Assembly: GCF_013416775.1 (NCBI RefSeq) | Contig: NZ_SZVI01000001.1 | Location: 434,001-498,000 of the forward strand | Length of the DNA stretch: 64,000 nucleotides | Origin: Rhodoferax sp. BLA1 | GTDB lineage: Bacteria; Pseudomonadota; Gammaproteobacteria; Burkholderiales; Burkholderiaceae_C | Reading direction: 5' to 3' | In this document: piece after piece, positions 20,990 to 30,665 of the stretch | Layout: each line of letters starts with the position of its first letter | How positions within the stretch are numbered: position 1 is the first letter of the stretch | Made by a program: the position numbers and the translations under genes | The notes under the pieces: generated by a model | Told to the model about the DNA's origin: nothing | What the model saw: the letters and a program-made list of their open reading frames with translations, nothing else | The model's database searches: none

Positions 20990-21707
20990 GTTTGTGGAAC
21001 TCTGGGTTTATCTCTCAGCCACACCGCTGTTTGGCTTGACCGCCACACTGGTGGTCTACGTGCTGACCCAAGCGGTCTATGCTCGCCTGGACCAGGCGGC
21101 GTGGGCTAACCCAGTGTTGTGGTCGGTGATTGTGCTGGCCTGCCTGCTGACCCTGACCGGGGAGGACTACCAGACCTACTTCTCGGGCGCGCAGTTCATC
21201 CATTTCCTGCTGGGCCCGGCCGTGGTGGCGCTGGCCTGGCCGCTGTGGGAGCGCCGCACCGAGCTGCTGCTACGCTGGCGGGCGCTGTTGCTGGCGGCCT
21301 TGGTAGGTGGTGCGGCGGCCAGCAGCTCAGCACTGGCTTTGGGCTGGGCGCTGGGTCTGCCCCATGATGTGGTGCTTTCACTCGCGCCCAAGTCGGTGAC
21401 CTCGCCAGTGGCCATGGGCATTGCCGACAAGATCGGCGGCATTCCGGCGCTGGCGGCGGTGTTTACCGTGATCACCGGCATGGTCGGCGCCCTCAGTGGC
21501 AAGGCGCTGCTGAGCTGGCTCAAGGTGCCGCCCACCGCACACGGTTGGATGTCGCAGGGCTTTGCCTTGGGAACGGCAGCACACGGCATTGGCGCCGCTC
21601 GCGCCTTGCAGGTCAACGCCGATGCCGGCGCTTATGCCGGACTGGCGCTGGGCTTGCAGGCAGTGCTGGCGTCCCTGTTGATACCGCTGTTGTTCTGGCT
21701 GTTTTGA
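20982..21707 (+). CDS. LrgB family membrane protein
   Basis: ATG 20982 gives 241 residues with about seven membrane segments. The LrgB signature LAPKSVTSPVAMGIADKIGG and the C-terminal GTAAHGIGAARALQ are both present. It overlaps the cidA-like gene by 8 bases and is its obligate partner in known systems. It ends only 3 bp from the convergent ptsI stop codon, leaving no room for a separate terminator. A glycolate-oxidase-like gene upstream fits a link with small-acid transport, as described for plant PLGG1 homologues, but that is inference. Confidence 0.9.
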   Translation: MPKFVELWVYLSATPLFGLTATLVVYVLTQAVYARLDQAAWANPVLWSVIVLACLLTLTGEDYQTYFSGAQFIHFLLGPAVVALAWPLWERRTELLLRWRALLLAALVGGAAASSSALALGWALGLPHDVVLSLAPKSVTSPVAMGIADKIGGIPALAAVFTVITGMVGALSGKALLSWLKVPPTAHGWMSQGFALGTAAHGIGAARALQVNADAGAYAGLALGLQAVLASLLIPLLFWLF

Positions 21708-21710
21708 ACC

Positions 21711-23489
21711 TCAGACGCGCTGGTTGAGGCGCCGGGCGGGTTCGTCATCCGCCAGAATTGCTTGCGCCCAAGGGGTGAGCTTGCTGGTGTCGGCACGCAA
21801 CACCTCTTGCTTGACCGCCAGAATCTGCGCCGGATGCATCGAAAAACTGCGCAAGCCAAAACCCAGCAGTAGCTTGGTCAGGCTGGTGTCACCGGCCATT
21901 TCGCCACAGACGCTCACCGTCTTGCCCTGCAACCGCCCCTCTTCGATTGTGCTGGCCACCAGCCGCAACACGGCTGGATGCAAGGGGTCGTAGAGATGTG
22001 CCACCGACTCGTCGGCACGGTCGATCGCCAAGGTGTACTGGATCAAATCGTTGGTGCCGATGGACAAGAAGTCAAAGTACTTCAGAAACACCTTGAGCGT
22101 CAAGGCGGCGGCCGGGATCTCGATCATGGCGCCAATTTTCACGCTGCCATAACTCACACCCCGGTTGTCCAGCTGCACCCGGGCATGGTCGATCAAGGAC
22201 ATGGTCTGGCGGATTTCGCTGGCGTGCACCAGCATCGGAATCAGCAAATGCACCGGACCATGCACTGCTGCACGCAAGATGGCGCGCAGCTGGGTCAGGA
22301 ACATGGCAGGCTCGGACAGGCTCCAACGGATGGCGCGCAAACCCAGCGCCGGATTGAGGTGGCCGATGTCGCGCGCGGTGTCGTCCAGCGGTTTGTCGGC
22401 ACCAATGTCCACCGTGCGGATGGTGACCGGCAGGCCTTGCATGCCTTCGATGGCACGCCGGTAGGCCTGGTACTGTTCATCTTCGTTGGGCAACTTGCCG
22501 TGGCGGCCCATGAACAGGAATTCACTGCGAAACAGGCCAACCCCCATTGCCCCGGCCTGAACGGCCGCAGCCGCGTCGTCGGGCATCTCGATATTGGCCA
22601 GCAGCTCCACTTTCTGGCCATCCAGCGTGACAGCTGGGGTGTGCCGCAAACGAGCCAGGCGCCCGCGGGCCAGTTCACCCTGGCGCTGTTTAAAACCATA
22701 TTCCGCCAAGATGATGGGCGAAGGGTCAATCACCGCCACACCGGCATCCCCGTCCACGATGACCCAGTCGTCCTGGCGGATCAACTGGCTCGACAAACGT
22801 GCGCCCACCACCGCCGGTATGTCCAGACTGCGCGCCACAATCGCGGTGTGTGAGGTTTTGCCACCCACATCGGTGATGAATCCGGCAAAAATGCTCTGCT
22901 TGAACTGCAGCATGTCGGCAGGTGACAGGTCATGCGCCACCAGGATCAACGGCACATCCACCGTGTCGTCCAGCAGCAGGTCTTGCTGCGAGGCTTTGCG
23001 CCCACCACGCCCGAGCGGCTGGATCAACGGAGAGGAAATACCCCGCATGGCGCGCAAGATACGCTCGGTGATCTGCTCCAGGTCGGACTTGCGCTCACGC
23101 AGGTACTCGTCCTCCATCTCGTCAAATTGGCGGCCCACCACCTCCAGCTGGCTGGTCAGCGCCCATTCGGCGTTGTAGAGCCGGTCTTTGATCCAGTGTT
23201 TGACACCTTGTGTCAGCTGCTCGTCCTGCAGCAGCATCAGGTGCACTTCCAGCAGAGCCGCCAGTTCGTGTGGTGTGTCCTTGGGCCCCATTTGACCAAT
23301 GCTGGTCTGCAACCGGTGGATTTCCGCAATCACCGCATCACGACCATCACGTACCCGGTTGATTTCGGCAGCGACCTGCGTTGGTTCGATGAAGTAATGG
23401 GCGACGTCCAGTCGGCTCGAGGCAACCAGCACCGCACGCCCGATGGCGATGCCCCGTGCGACTGGCAATCCATGGATGGCAAACGTCAT
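21711..23489 (-). CDS. ptsI: Phosphoenolpyruvate-protein phosphotransferase (PTS enzyme I)
   Basis: 592 residues. The N-terminal HPr-binding and swivel domains contain the phospho-histidine motif GGKTSHTAIVARS with H214. The C-terminal PEP-binding barrel has GVGLFRSEFLFMGR and VSVCGEMAGD with the catalytic Cys. It has no GAF domain, so it is EI rather than PtsP. It takes phosphate from PEP and gives it to HPr, whose gene is 20 bp upstream. With EIIA-Man and HPr but no sugar permease, the system looks regulatory. Confidence 0.96.
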   Translation of the reverse strand: MTFAIHGLPVARGIAIGRAVLVASSRLDVAHYFIEPTQVAAEINRVRDGRDAVIAEIHRLQTSIGQMGPKDTPHELAALLEVHLMLLQDEQLTQGVKHWIKDRLYNAEWALTSQLEVVGRQFDEMEDEYLRERKSDLEQITERILRAMRGISSPLIQPLGRGGRKASQQDLLLDDTVDVPLILVAHDLSPADMLQFKQSIFAGFITDVGGKTSHTAIVARSLDIPAVVGARLSSQLIRQDDWVIVDGDAGVAVIDPSPIILAEYGFKQRQGELARGRLARLRHTPAVTLDGQKVELLANIEMPDDAAAAVQAGAMGVGLFRSEFLFMGRHGKLPNEDEQYQAYRRAIEGMQGLPVTIRTVDIGADKPLDDTARDIGHLNPALGLRAIRWSLSEPAMFLTQLRAILRAAVHGPVHLLIPMLVHASEIRQTMSLIDHARVQLDNRGVSYGSVKIGAMIEIPAAALTLKVFLKYFDFLSIGTNDLIQYTLAIDRADESVAHLYDPLHPAVLRLVASTIEEGRLQGKTVSVCGEMAGDTSLTKLLLGFGLRSFSMHPAQILAVKQEVLRADTSKLTPWAQAILADDEPARRLNQRV

Positions 23490-23509
23490 AGGTGGGACAC
23501 CTGGGTCAT

Positions 23510-23779
23510 TTATTCACCTTCGCCGAATTTGTCATTGATCAGGGCCAACAGCGCGTCCATGGCCTCTTGCTCACGTTCCCCGCTGGTTTCAACGTCAACC
23601 TCCACCCCTAGACCGGCCGCCAGCATCATGACACCCATGATGCTTTTTGCGTTGACACGGCGGTCACCGCGTGACATCCAGACTTCACACGGGAAGCTGC
23701 CTGCCAGCTTGGTCAGTTTGGCCGAGGCTCGGGCATGTAAACCCAGTTTATTGCTGATAGTCGTGGTCGTTTTGATCAT
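23510..23779 (-). CDS. ptsH: HPr phosphocarrier protein
   Basis: 89 residues. H15 lies in KLGLHARAS, the EI phosphorylation site. S46 lies in RRVNAKSIMGVMML, the HPr-kinase recognition region, so both control sites are intact. It overlaps the upstream EIIA gene by 32 bases and precedes ptsI by 20 bp. The C-terminal extension (DKFGEGE) is slightly longer than in E. coli. Confidence 0.96.
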   Translation of the reverse strand: MIKTTTTISNKLGLHARASAKLTKLAGSFPCEVWMSRGDRRVNAKSIMGVMMLAAGLGVEVDVETSGEREQEAMDALLALINDKFGEGE

Positions 23780-24194
23780 GTGGTCTTCGTTTTTGATTCT
23801 GAGGTGCGGTCACGGCAACCTGCATCACACCTTGTGTCCCGCCAGCCAAAACCCGCGCCACCAAGGCATCCATGGCTTCCTGTCGGTAGGTCACGGCCCG
23901 CAACAACATGGGCAAATTGACGCCGGTGATGAGCTTGGAGTTCACACCATCTGCCATTTTTTGAGCGATGTTGCAAGGCGTGGCACCAAACAGGTCGGTC
24001 AGGATCAGGGTGCTCGGTGTGTTGAGCAGCGAGAGTGTCATCCGCGCCGCAGCCAGTGTCTCATCCGTGGGCATGTTGGGCTGGACATCAAACACAGCCA
24101 GCGATGTCGCTGCGTCTGGAAACACATGCAACACACATTGACGCAAGGCACTCGCCAGGGGTGCATGGGCAATGATGAAGATACCGTTGTTCAT
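23748..24194 (-). CDS. PTS EIIA component, mannose/fructose (EIIA-Man) family
   Basis: 148 residues. The phosphorylation site H10 is in GIFIIAHAPLASALRQ, and LILTDLFGATPCNIAQKM is the typical EIIA-Man core. No IIB, IIC or IID genes are nearby, as in many proteobacteria where EIIA-Man, HPr and EI work as a sensor of PEP/pyruvate or nitrogen status. In Burkholderia I recall this trio following gshA-gshB; here those genes are 20-30 kb away. The last 11 codons overlap the ptsH start. Confidence 0.93.
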   Translation of the reverse strand: MNNGIFIIAHAPLASALRQCVLHVFPDAATSLAVFDVQPNMPTDETLAAARMTLSLLNTPSTLILTDLFGATPCNIAQKMADGVNSKLITGVNLPMLLRAVTYRQEAMDALVARVLAGGTQGVMQVAVTAPQNQKRRPHDQNDHDYQQ

Positions 24195-24305
24195 AAGATG
24201 AAAGAGGCGCCGGATGTGCAGCGATGTGCGAGGTGGATCCTGCTTGTAACAGTATGGGTGTGATTATGGCGTTGTCGCAGGTGTGTCTGGGTGGGCTGCA
24301 CAGGG

Positions 24306-25007
24306 CTATTTCATCGCACCAAAAACCCTCTGCAACACGGCGCTGCCGGTGCCAACGGGATCTTGCCGGATTTTCTTCTCTTCTTCCCCGATCATGAAAT
24401 AGAGACCATCCAGCGTTTTACCTGTCACATACCGCTCCAGACTGACCTCTTCCCCTTTGAGCAAACCGAAACTGGCGGCTTGGCTGGCAATGCGGTTGTA
24501 TTTGTCGGCCAGTCTGACCTGCTGGGTGGTTTTCTTGACCATCGGCAGAAACTTGTCGCCCAATTGGACCCTGGTCTTGTCGGCAAAAAACTGCGTCACC
24601 GATGTCTCGCCACCCAGCAGAATATTTTTGGCATCTTGAACACTTATCGACTTGACAGCCCCGACCAACACATCACGAGCCAGCGGCACGGCGGCTTCTG
24701 CCGCGTGGTTCATGGCTGCAGAGAGTTCATCCAGCCTCGCACCCTGCCCCAATCGGCGTAACAATCCAGCGGCGTCTTCCAGGTACCCAGGCAAAAGAAT
24801 GCGGACCTTGTCATTACCCAAAAATCCGTTGTTACGCCCCAGGGAGTCGATGGCAAAACGAACCCCGTTCTCTAGCGCGGCCTTCACGCCCTGCGTCGCT
24901 TGTGCACGGCTCACATCGTTCAGGGTCACGCCGTGGCTGGCCGTGGGAAGTGCACACAACAAGGCAGCGTATGCAACAGTGAGGCGGCTGAAGTGACGGC
25001 GTTTCAT
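24306..25007 (-). CDS. DUF4197 domain-containing exported protein
   Basis: ATG 25007 gives 233 residues with a signal peptide (RLTVAYAALLCALPTASHG). The mature part matches DUF4197: GVKAALENGVRFAIDSLG, the KVRILLPGYLEDAAGLLR helix, NHAAEAAVPLARDVLV, and the closing LDGLYFMIGEEEKKIR with DPVGTGSAVLQRVFG. The function is unknown; the protein is probably helical and periplasmic. It follows a hairpin terminator that separates it from the cytochrome c' gene, and precedes the PTS genes by 111 bp. Confidence 0.85.
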   Translation of the reverse strand: MKRRHFSRLTVAYAALLCALPTASHGVTLNDVSRAQATQGVKAALENGVRFAIDSLGRNNGFLGNDKVRILLPGYLEDAAGLLRRLGQGARLDELSAAMNHAAEAAVPLARDVLVGAVKSISVQDAKNILLGGETSVTQFFADKTRVQLGDKFLPMVKKTTQQVRLADKYNRIASQAASFGLLKGEEVSLERYVTGKTLDGLYFMIGEEEKKIRQDPVGTGSAVLQRVFGAMK

Positions 25008-25027
25008 AGGCTCAAGCTCGCAAAAAG

Positions 25028-25053
25028 GGGCGAAAGATGGCCGCAGGCCATCT
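25028..25053 (-). terminator. Hairpin terminator after cytochrome c' gene
   Basis: AGATGGCC (25035-25042) and GGCCATCT (25046-25053) form a perfect 8-bp stem with a 3-base loop. Read on the minus strand it is followed by TTCGCCCCTTTTTG, a broken U-rich tract. It lies just before the DUF4197 start codon and would end the cytochrome c' transcript. Confidence 0.6.
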
Positions 25054-25099
25054 CCGCCATCAACCCCATCCGGACAGCAGGCTGTGCCCTGGAAGTAAA

Positions 25100-25552
25100 T
25101 CACTTGTTTCTGAAATCGTCGTGGCACGACTTGCAGGTGCCACCCGTGGCATTCACAGCTGCCTTGATGCTGTCCAGGTTGCCAGATTTGGCTGCCACGC
25201 TGAGTTTGGCCATTTCAGTCTGCAGCTTGTTGGCATAGTCATCAAATTTTCCTTTGTTGGCCCAGATCTCAGGTTTGGCCTTGCTCTCGCCTTTGTCCAT
25301 GCCAGGACCAAAGCCTGCCCAGGGCAATTTGGCCATGAAGTCAGCCACAGCAGCACTGTCAGCAGCGACCTTGGCGTCAAATGGGATTTTCCCAGCAGCC
25401 ATACCCGCAACACGGCCAAAGTTTTGCTGCATAACAAACAGAGAACTCTGGCGGTATTTGATAGCGTCTTCCACCTTGGCGAACTGTGCCGAGGCCGGGG
25501 CCAATACACAAGCAGCGACCGCTGCCAGAACAAAAGTACGTAGCTTTTTCAT
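25100..25552 (-). CDS. Cytochrome c' (class II c-type cytochrome)
   Basis: 150 residues with a signal peptide (about 1-22, AACVLAPASA). It has a four-helix-bundle pattern and a C-terminal heme site GGTCKSCHDDFRNK (C140, C143, H144), the hallmark of class II cytochromes. The early segment AIKYRQSSLFVMQQNFGRV is typical. These periplasmic proteins bind NO or transfer electrons. It is divergent from a cytochrome b561 gene (85 bp apart), which would supply a membrane electron donor. An RBS-like TTGGAGC precedes the ATG. Confidence 0.94.
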   Translation of the reverse strand: MKKLRTFVLAAVAACVLAPASAQFAKVEDAIKYRQSSLFVMQQNFGRVAGMAAGKIPFDAKVAADSAAVADFMAKLPWAGFGPGMDKGESKAKPEIWANKGKFDDYANKLQTEMAKLSVAAKSGNLDSIKAAVNATGGTCKSCHDDFRNK

Positions 25553-25637
25553 CCCATTGCTCCAAGAGTTAAACTAAATCTGACCATCTTCATTCTAGGG
25601 TTTTCCTAGCTGAATCGCGTCGACAAGGATTGCTGAG

Positions 25638-26306
25638 ATGTCCAAGAAATTTGTAGTTCGTGTATGGGATGCACCCACCCGTTTATTCCACTGGGCGCTG
25701 ACCGTGTGTGTAGTCGCGGCGGTGATCACCGCACAAATCGGCGGAGCGGCGATGGACTGGCACTTCAGAATCGGTTACACCGTTTTCACCTTGCTGTTGT
25801 TCAGGCTGATCTGGGGCTTCGTGGGCGGGCATTGGTCACGTTTCAGCACCTTCCTGTACCGCCCGGCTCAGATCTTGGCATACATAAAGGGTCACAAAGA
25901 CCCGCTAGGCGTCGGACATAACCCTTTGGGCGCACTGTCCGTGTTTGCTTTACTGGGCTTTCTGGCACTGCAAGTGGCATCTGGTTTGTTCAGCGACGAC
26001 GAAATCTCGGCCACTGGACCGCTGGTGGCATTTGTGTCGTCAACCTGGGTTGCCAACGCCACCTATTACCACGCCGAAATAGGCAAACTCATCTTGATCG
26101 CACTGGTCACACTGCATGTGCTGGTGATTGGCCTGTATTTCCTGAAGAAGCGGGAGAATCTAGTCAGCCCCATGATTACAGGTGATAAGACCTTGGATAA
26201 CAACGTAGTGAGCTCCGAAGACCATACCCGAAGCCGGATCAAAGCAACACTGGTCTTGGCAGTTTGTGTCATCTCTGTCTGGGGATTCACGCGCTGGTTG
26301 ACATAA
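25638..26306 (+). CDS. Cytochrome b561 domain-containing membrane protein
   Basis: 222 residues. Four membrane helices carry the bis-heme histidines expected for the bacterial b561/Ni-Fe hydrogenase b-type family: VWDAPTRLFHWALTV near the N-terminus and KLILIALVTLHVLVIGLYF near the end. A fifth hydrophobic stretch closes the chain. AAGGATTG precedes the ATG. Divergent pairing with cytochrome c' is a recurrent arrangement, suggesting b-type to c'-type electron transfer. Confidence 0.9.
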   Translation: MSKKFVVRVWDAPTRLFHWALTVCVVAAVITAQIGGAAMDWHFRIGYTVFTLLLFRLIWGFVGGHWSRFSTFLYRPAQILAYIKGHKDPLGVGHNPLGALSVFALLGFLALQVASGLFSDDEISATGPLVAFVSSTWVANATYYHAEIGKLILIALVTLHVLVIGLYFLKKRENLVSPMITGDKTLDNNVVSSEDHTRSRIKATLVLAVCVISVWGFTRWLT

Positions 26307-26373
26307 AAAAAGACTCGCAACAAGCACCCTTGCAGGGCAGCCAGCGCTCAATCTTAGAAAAAATTTTGTCCAT

Positions 26374-26404
26374 AAAAAAAGGCCCACAATGTGGACCTTT
26401 TTTT
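26374..26404. terminator. Intrinsic terminator between rpsQ and cytochrome b561 (works on both strands)
   Basis: Seven A, then GGCCCACA-A-TGTGGACC, then seven T form a stem with one internal mismatch. Both strands end in a U-tract, so it should stop the ribosomal operon (minus) and the b561 transcript (plus). It lies 37 bp beyond the rpsQ stop. Confidence 0.85.
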
Positions 26405-26440
26405 GAGAATGAACGCCTATGGTTGGCGTCTACAAGCTAT

Positions 26441-26710
26441 TTAAACAATAGCGGCTTTTTGCACCAAGCGGGTTGCAACCCAGTTCTTGGTCTTTGAAAT
26501 CGGCCGACTTTCGGTGATCTCAATCGTATCGCCCAACTTGAACTCACCTTTTTCATCGTGAGCGTGGTATTTGCTGGACTTGCCAACAATCTTGCCATAC
26601 AGCTCGTGCTTTACGCGGCGTTCAATCAGAACGGTCACTGTCTTGGCACGTTTGTCGCTAACGACCTTGCCAATCAAGGTGCGTTTGAGGGATGTTTTAG
26701 CTTCCGTCAT
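26441..26710 (-). CDS. rpsQ: 30S ribosomal protein S17
   Basis: 89 residues. [20 protein letters not shown] and [20 protein letters not shown] are S17 hallmarks (OB-fold, 16S rRNA binding). It is the last gene of the ribosomal block, 10 bp after rpmC, and is followed by an intrinsic terminator. Confidence 0.98.
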   Translation of the reverse strand: MTEAKTSLKRTLIGKVVSDKRAKTVTVLIERRVKHELYGKIVGKSSKYHAHDEKGEFKLGDTIEITESRPISKTKNWVATRLVQKAAIV

Positions 26711-26720
26711 TTATCGCTCC

Positions 26721-26927
26721 TTATTTGGCGGATGTGTCAGCAGCCAGCTTCTCAACCAAAATGGTCTTGGCGCGGGCAATGTCACGGCGCGCAGTGCGGA
26801 TCGTGGCTGTGTTGGTAAGTTGTTGCGTGGCCTTTTGCATACGAAGACCAAAGTGCGCTTTTTGCAGCTCTTTGACTTCCGCTTTCAAACCGGCAACATC
26901 TTTTTGGCGTAATTCAGTCGTTTTCAT
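26721..26927 (-). CDS. rpmC: 50S ribosomal protein L29
   Basis: 68 residues. The N-terminal [20 protein letters not shown] and the core [16 protein letters not shown] are typical of L29, a two-helix protein at the exit tunnel. It lies between rplP (15-bp gap) and rpsQ. Confidence 0.97.
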   Translation of the reverse strand: MKTTELRQKDVAGLKAEVKELQKAHFGLRMQKATQQLTNTATIRTARRDIARAKTILVEKLAADTSAK

Positions 26928-26942
26928 ATCATTTGCTCCTGA

Positions 26943-27359
26943 TTACTGACCGATCATGCGGGCCACAAAAGTGGTGCGCAAAGGCAGCTTGGCCGCAGCC
27001 AAACGAAACGCTTCACGAGCCAACTCTTCTGTCACACCGACAATTTCAAAAACGATCTTGCCAGGCTGAATTTCAGCCACGTAGTACTCGGGGTTACCTT
27101 TACCGTTACCCATACGCACTTCAGCAGGCTTCTGGGAAATTGGTTTGTCAGGAAACACCCGAATCCAGATGCGGCCGCCACGTTTCACGTGACGAGAAAT
27201 GGCACGACGGGCGGCTTCAATCTGACGCGCTGTCAAACGGCCACGATCAGTACATTTCAGACCAAAGTCACCAAATGCGACCGAACTGCCTCGGGTCGCA
27301 ATACCGGTGTTACGGCCTTTTTGCTCTTTGCGGTACTTGCGACGAGCGGGTTGCAACAT
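26943..27359 (-). CDS. rplP: 50S ribosomal protein L16
   Basis: 138 residues starting [54 protein letters not shown] and the C-terminal [12 protein letters not shown] are L16 signatures. The protein helps form the tRNA-binding region of the large subunit. It begins 2 bp after the rpsC stop, so translation is coupled. Confidence 0.98.
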   Translation of the reverse strand: MLQPARRKYRKEQKGRNTGIATRGSSVAFGDFGLKCTDRGRLTARQIEAARRAISRHVKRGGRIWIRVFPDKPISQKPAEVRMGNGKGNPEYYVAEIQPGKIVFEIVGVTEELAREAFRLAAAKLPLRTTFVARMIGQ

Positions 27360-27361
27360 AG

Positions 27362-28246
27362 TTATTCTCCTTTACCGTCAGCTGCTGCAGCTGGCGCGGC
27401 TACCTTGCGGACGCGCTGAACGGCGGGTTTGTTGGCGTCGGCACCAGTGGCCTCAGCGGGTTTGTCACTGCCATCGGCAGGTGCGTTGTTGCCACCAAGC
27501 GGACGACGTGCACCACGAGATGCTGGACGGTCTGCACCAGGACGACGGTCATCGCGACGCGGGCCACGAGGACGACGTTCTTCTTCGGTGCGCTGTTCCA
27601 CTGCCGGCAAATCGTTGCGACCCAAGGTATCACCCTTGTAGACCCACACCTTGACACCAATGATGCCGTAAGTGGTCTTCGCCTCTGATGTGCCGTAGTC
27701 GATATCGGCTCGCAGTGTGTGAAGTGGCACGCGACCTTCGCGATACCACTCGCAACGAGCGATTTCAATACCATTCAGACGGCCAGACGACATGATCTTG
27801 ATGCCCAAGGCACCCAGACGCATGGCGTTTTGCATGGCGCGCTTCATGGCCCGACGGAACATGATGCGTTTTTCGAGCTGTTGTGTGATCGAATCAGCAA
27901 TCAGCTTGGCATCGATTTCAGGCTTGCGCACTTCTTCGATGTTGACCGCCACTGGCACACCCAATTGACGACCGAGGTCGCGCTTCAGGTTTTCAATGTC
28001 CTCCCCTTTTTTACCAATCACCACACCCGGGCGTGCCGAGAAGATGGTGATGCGGGCGTTCTTCGCAGGACGCTCGATCAGAACGCGAGAAACAGAGGCG
28101 TTCTTGAGTTTGGCTTTCAGGTACTCGCGCACCTTGATATCTTCAGCCAGCATGCCCGCGAAATCGCGGTCATTGGCGTACCAGCGAGATGACCAGTTGC
28201 GGCTAACCGACAGCCGAAAGCCGGTTGGATGGATTTTTTGTCCCAT
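27362..28246 (-). CDS. rpsC: 30S ribosomal protein S3 with long charged C-terminal tail
   Basis: ATG 28246 ([14 protein letters not shown]) gives 294 residues against about 233 in E. coli. The KH domain ([18 protein letters not shown] segment, about residues 60-110) and the C-terminal S3 domain (to about 215) are intact. The extra 75 or so residues are rich in R, G, P and A, then N/D/A/K ([20 protein letters not shown] region). Such tails are common in Comamonadaceae S3, so this is lineage-specific rather than a fusion. An in-frame start nine codons upstream is not needed. Confidence 0.97.
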   Translation of the reverse strand: MGQKIHPTGFRLSVSRNWSSRWYANDRDFAGMLAEDIKVREYLKAKLKNASVSRVLIERPAKNARITIFSARPGVVIGKKGEDIENLKRDLGRQLGVPVAVNIEEVRKPEIDAKLIADSITQQLEKRIMFRRAMKRAMQNAMRLGALGIKIMSSGRLNGIEIARCEWYREGRVPLHTLRADIDYGTSEAKTTYGIIGVKVWVYKGDTLGRNDLPAVEQRTEEERRPRGPRRDDRRPGADRPASRGARRPLGGNNAPADGSDKPAEATGADANKPAVQRVRKVAAPAAAADGKGE

Positions 28247-28262
28247 AACTTCCTGGCCTCTT

Positions 28263-28592
28263 TCAGTTACCAACCGTCACGTACACATGGCACGTGGGTT
28301 TTCTGATTTGGTTGCCACGGCCTTTTGCGCGGGCCGTGAAGCGCCTGAGCGAAGCACCTTGCTCGACGTAGATGGTTTTCACCTTCAACTCGTCAATATC
28401 GGCGCCGTCGTTGTGTTCAGCGTTGGCGATGGCAGATTCCAGAACCTTCTTAATGATCACAGCAGCTTTTTTCTGCGTGAACTGCAAAATGTTCAGAGCC
28501 TGGTCCACCTTTTTGCCGCGAATCAAGTCCGCGACCAGACGACCTTTGTCTACCGACAAACGGACGCCACGAAGGGTTGCACGTGTTTCCAT
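28263..28592 (-). CDS. rplV: 50S ribosomal protein L22
   Basis: 109 residues. [35 protein letters not shown] and the final [17 protein letters not shown] match L22. Its extended hairpin lines the exit tunnel at the macrolide site. It lies between rpsS (10-bp gap) and rpsC (16-bp gap). Confidence 0.98.
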   Translation of the reverse strand: METRATLRGVRLSVDKGRLVADLIRGKKVDQALNILQFTQKKAAVIIKKVLESAIANAEHNDGADIDELKVKTIYVEQGASLRRFTARAKGRGNQIRKPTCHVYVTVGN

Positions 28593-28602
28593 GGTCGCCT
28601 CC

Positions 28603-28881
28603 TTATTTCTTTTGGACTTTTTTGTCCGCAGGGTGGCCCTTGAAAGTCCGGGTCAGAGCGAACTCACCCAACTTGTGGCCGACCATTTGGTCAGTGATAT
28701 ACACAGGCACGTGCTGCTTGCCATTGTGCACAGCAATGGTCAAGCCGATGAAATCGGGCAGAACCATTGAACGGCGCGACCAGGTCTTGATCGGCTTTTT
28801 GTCTTTCGTAGCGACCGCTTTTTCGGTTTTAGCTACCAGATGATGGTCAACGAATGGACCTTTTTTGAGAGAACGAGTCAT
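28603..28881 (-). CDS. rpsS: 30S ribosomal protein S19
   Basis: 92 residues starting [55 protein letters not shown] and [12 protein letters not shown] are diagnostic. S19 sits in the head of the small subunit. Gaps to neighbours are 10 bp each. Confidence 0.98.
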   Translation of the reverse strand: MTRSLKKGPFVDHHLVAKTEKAVATKDKKPIKTWSRRSMVLPDFIGLTIAVHNGKQHVPVYITDQMVGHKLGEFALTRTFKGHPADKKVQKK

Positions 28882-28891
28882 TACCTACCCC

Positions 28892-29716
28892 TTACTTCTT
28901 GCGACGCGACACGATCATGACCTGCGTGCGCTTGTTGTTTCGGGTACGGTAGCCCTTGGTCAGATTACCCCAAGGATCCACTGGATGACGGCCCTCGCCG
29001 GTCTTACCTTCACCGCCACCATGCGGGTGATCCACAGGATTCATCACCACACCGCGAACGGTCGGGCGAATACCCATCCAGCGTTTAACGCCAGCTTTAC
29101 CGAGTTGACGCAGGCTATGCTCTTCATTGGCGACCTGGCCCAAAGTAGCACGGCATTCAATGTGGATCTTGCGAACCTCACCGGAACGCATACGAACCTG
29201 AGCATAGGTGCCTTCGCGCGCCAGCAAAGTAGCCGAAGCACCTGCGGAACGAACAACCTGGGCACCTTTGCCAACTTGCAGCTCAATACAGTGAACAACC
29301 GAACCCACCGGAATATTCCGAATAGGCAAGGTGTTACCTACACGAATTGGAGCTTCTGCGCCACTCATGATGGATGCACCAACTTCCAGACCACGCGGCG
29401 CGATGATGTACTTGCGCTCACCGTCGGCATAACACACCAAAGCGATGTGCGCAGAGCGGTTTGGATCGTACTCAATACGCTCAACCTTGGCTGCAATGCC
29501 ATCCTTGTTACGCAAGAAGTCAACAACGCGGTAATGATGCTTGTGCCCACCACCCTTGTGACGGGTCGTGATATGACCATTGTTGTTGCGTCCAGCGTGT
29601 TGGAACTGAGGCTCCAACAAAGCTGCGTGCGGCGCACCTTTGTGCAGGTGGTCACGCGAAATCTTCACCACGCCACGACGGCCTGGAGAAGTGGGTTTCA
29701 TTTTGATAACAGCCAT
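28892..29716 (-). CDS. rplB: 50S ribosomal protein L2
   Basis: 274 residues. [39 protein letters not shown] and the peptidyl-transferase-associated [20 protein letters not shown] (the conserved histidine loop) are all present. It begins 2 bp after rplW. Confidence 0.98.
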   Translation of the reverse strand: MAVIKMKPTSPGRRGVVKISRDHLHKGAPHAALLEPQFQHAGRNNNGHITTRHKGGGHKHHYRVVDFLRNKDGIAAKVERIEYDPNRSAHIALVCYADGERKYIIAPRGLEVGASIMSGAEAPIRVGNTLPIRNIPVGSVVHCIELQVGKGAQVVRSAGASATLLAREGTYAQVRMRSGEVRKIHIECRATLGQVANEEHSLRQLGKAGVKRWMGIRPTVRGVVMNPVDHPHGGGEGKTGEGRHPVDPWGNLTKGYRTRNNKRTQVMIVSRRKK

Positions 29717-29718
29717 GA

Positions 29719-30048
29719 TTACGCAGCCTCCCCACCAAGGTTAATTTCTTGACCTGGCTTGAGCATCACGTAGGCTTTGCGAACATTGTCGCGACGCCCA
29801 ACAGACTTGCCAAAACGCTTGGTCTTACCCTTGGTGTTCACCACAGACACGCCCTTGACTTCTACCTTGAACATCAATTCCACAGCGGCCTTGATTTCGT
29901 ATTTGGTAGCATCTTGGAGCACCTTGAAGGTCACAGCATTGCTCTTTTCCGCAACCATCGTGGCCTTTTCAGACACGATAGGCGCAACGAGAACCTGCAT
30001 CAAACGACCTTCGTCAAATTTTTGATTGGGGTTATTAGCATGGCTCAT
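29719..30048 (-). CDS. rplW: 50S ribosomal protein L23
   Basis: 109 residues. The core [20 protein letters not shown] through [20 protein letters not shown] is L23, which docks trigger factor and SRP at the exit tunnel. The first 14 residues ([13 protein letters not shown]) are a short extension relative to E. coli. The start overlaps the rplD stop as ATGA. Confidence 0.97.
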   Translation of the reverse strand: MSHANNPNQKFDEGRLMQVLVAPIVSEKATMVAEKSNAVTFKVLQDATKYEIKAAVELMFKVEVKGVSVVNTKGKTKRFGKSVGRRDNVRKAYVMLKPGQEINLGGEAA

Positions 30049-30665
30049 GCGAACATCTCCTGCAATTTACCCATAGCCGCTTTGGTCACCAACACCTTGC
30101 GGTAGTGAACCAGCGACACCGGATCAGCATAACGAGGCTCAACCACCAAGACATTCACCAGATTGCGCGAAGCGAGGTAAAGGTTTTCGTCAACTTCATC
30201 AGCAATCACCAACACCGAATCAAGGTTCATCGCCTTGAATTTGGCAGCCAGTGCCTTGGTCTTGGGCGACTCAACGGTCAACGAGTCGACCACCGCCAGA
30301 CGACCTTCGCGTGCCAGCTGCGACAGAATCGAAGCCATACCAGCGCGGTACATTTTTTTGTTGATCTTCTGAGCGAAGTTTTCATCGGGCATATTCGGAA
30401 AAATCCGACCGCCGCCACGCCACAACGGCGATGACGTCATACCCGCACGAGCACGACCTGTACCCTTTTGCTTAAAAGGCTTCTTGGTAGAGTGACGGAC
30501 CTGCTCACGATCTTTTTGAGCACGCGTGCCTTGACGAGCGTTAGCCTGAAAAGCAACAACAACCTGGTGAACCAGATCTTCGTTGTAAGCCCGACCAAAC
30601 ACAGTTTCCGGCGCATCCACTGTGGATGCCACTTGACCTTGATCATTAAGGAGTTCGATCTGCAT
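30045..30665 (-). CDS. rplD: 50S ribosomal protein L4
   Basis: 206 residues. The conserved loop [20 protein letters not shown] and [10 protein letters not shown] are L4 signatures. In E. coli L4 also represses its own S10 operon; here rplC-rplD have a separate upstream promoter and leader that could carry such control (inference). The start overlaps the rplC stop by one base and its end overlaps rplW. Confidence 0.98.
   Translation of the reverse strand: MQIELLNDQGQVASTVDAPETVFGRAYNEDLVHQVVVAFQANARQGTRAQKDREQVRHSTKKPFKQKGTGRARAGMTSSPLWRGGGRIFPNMPDENFAQKINKKMYRAGMASILSQLAREGRLAVVDSLTVESPKTKALAAKFKAMNLDSVLVIADEVDENLYLASRNLVNVLVVEPRYADPVSLVHYRKVLVTKAAMGKLQEMFA

Noticed and set aside
26430..26460. 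AGCTATTTAAACAATAGC at the rpsQ end as a repeat copy
   Set aside because: It is a short palindrome at the S17 stop codon without the GCCC/GGGC arms.
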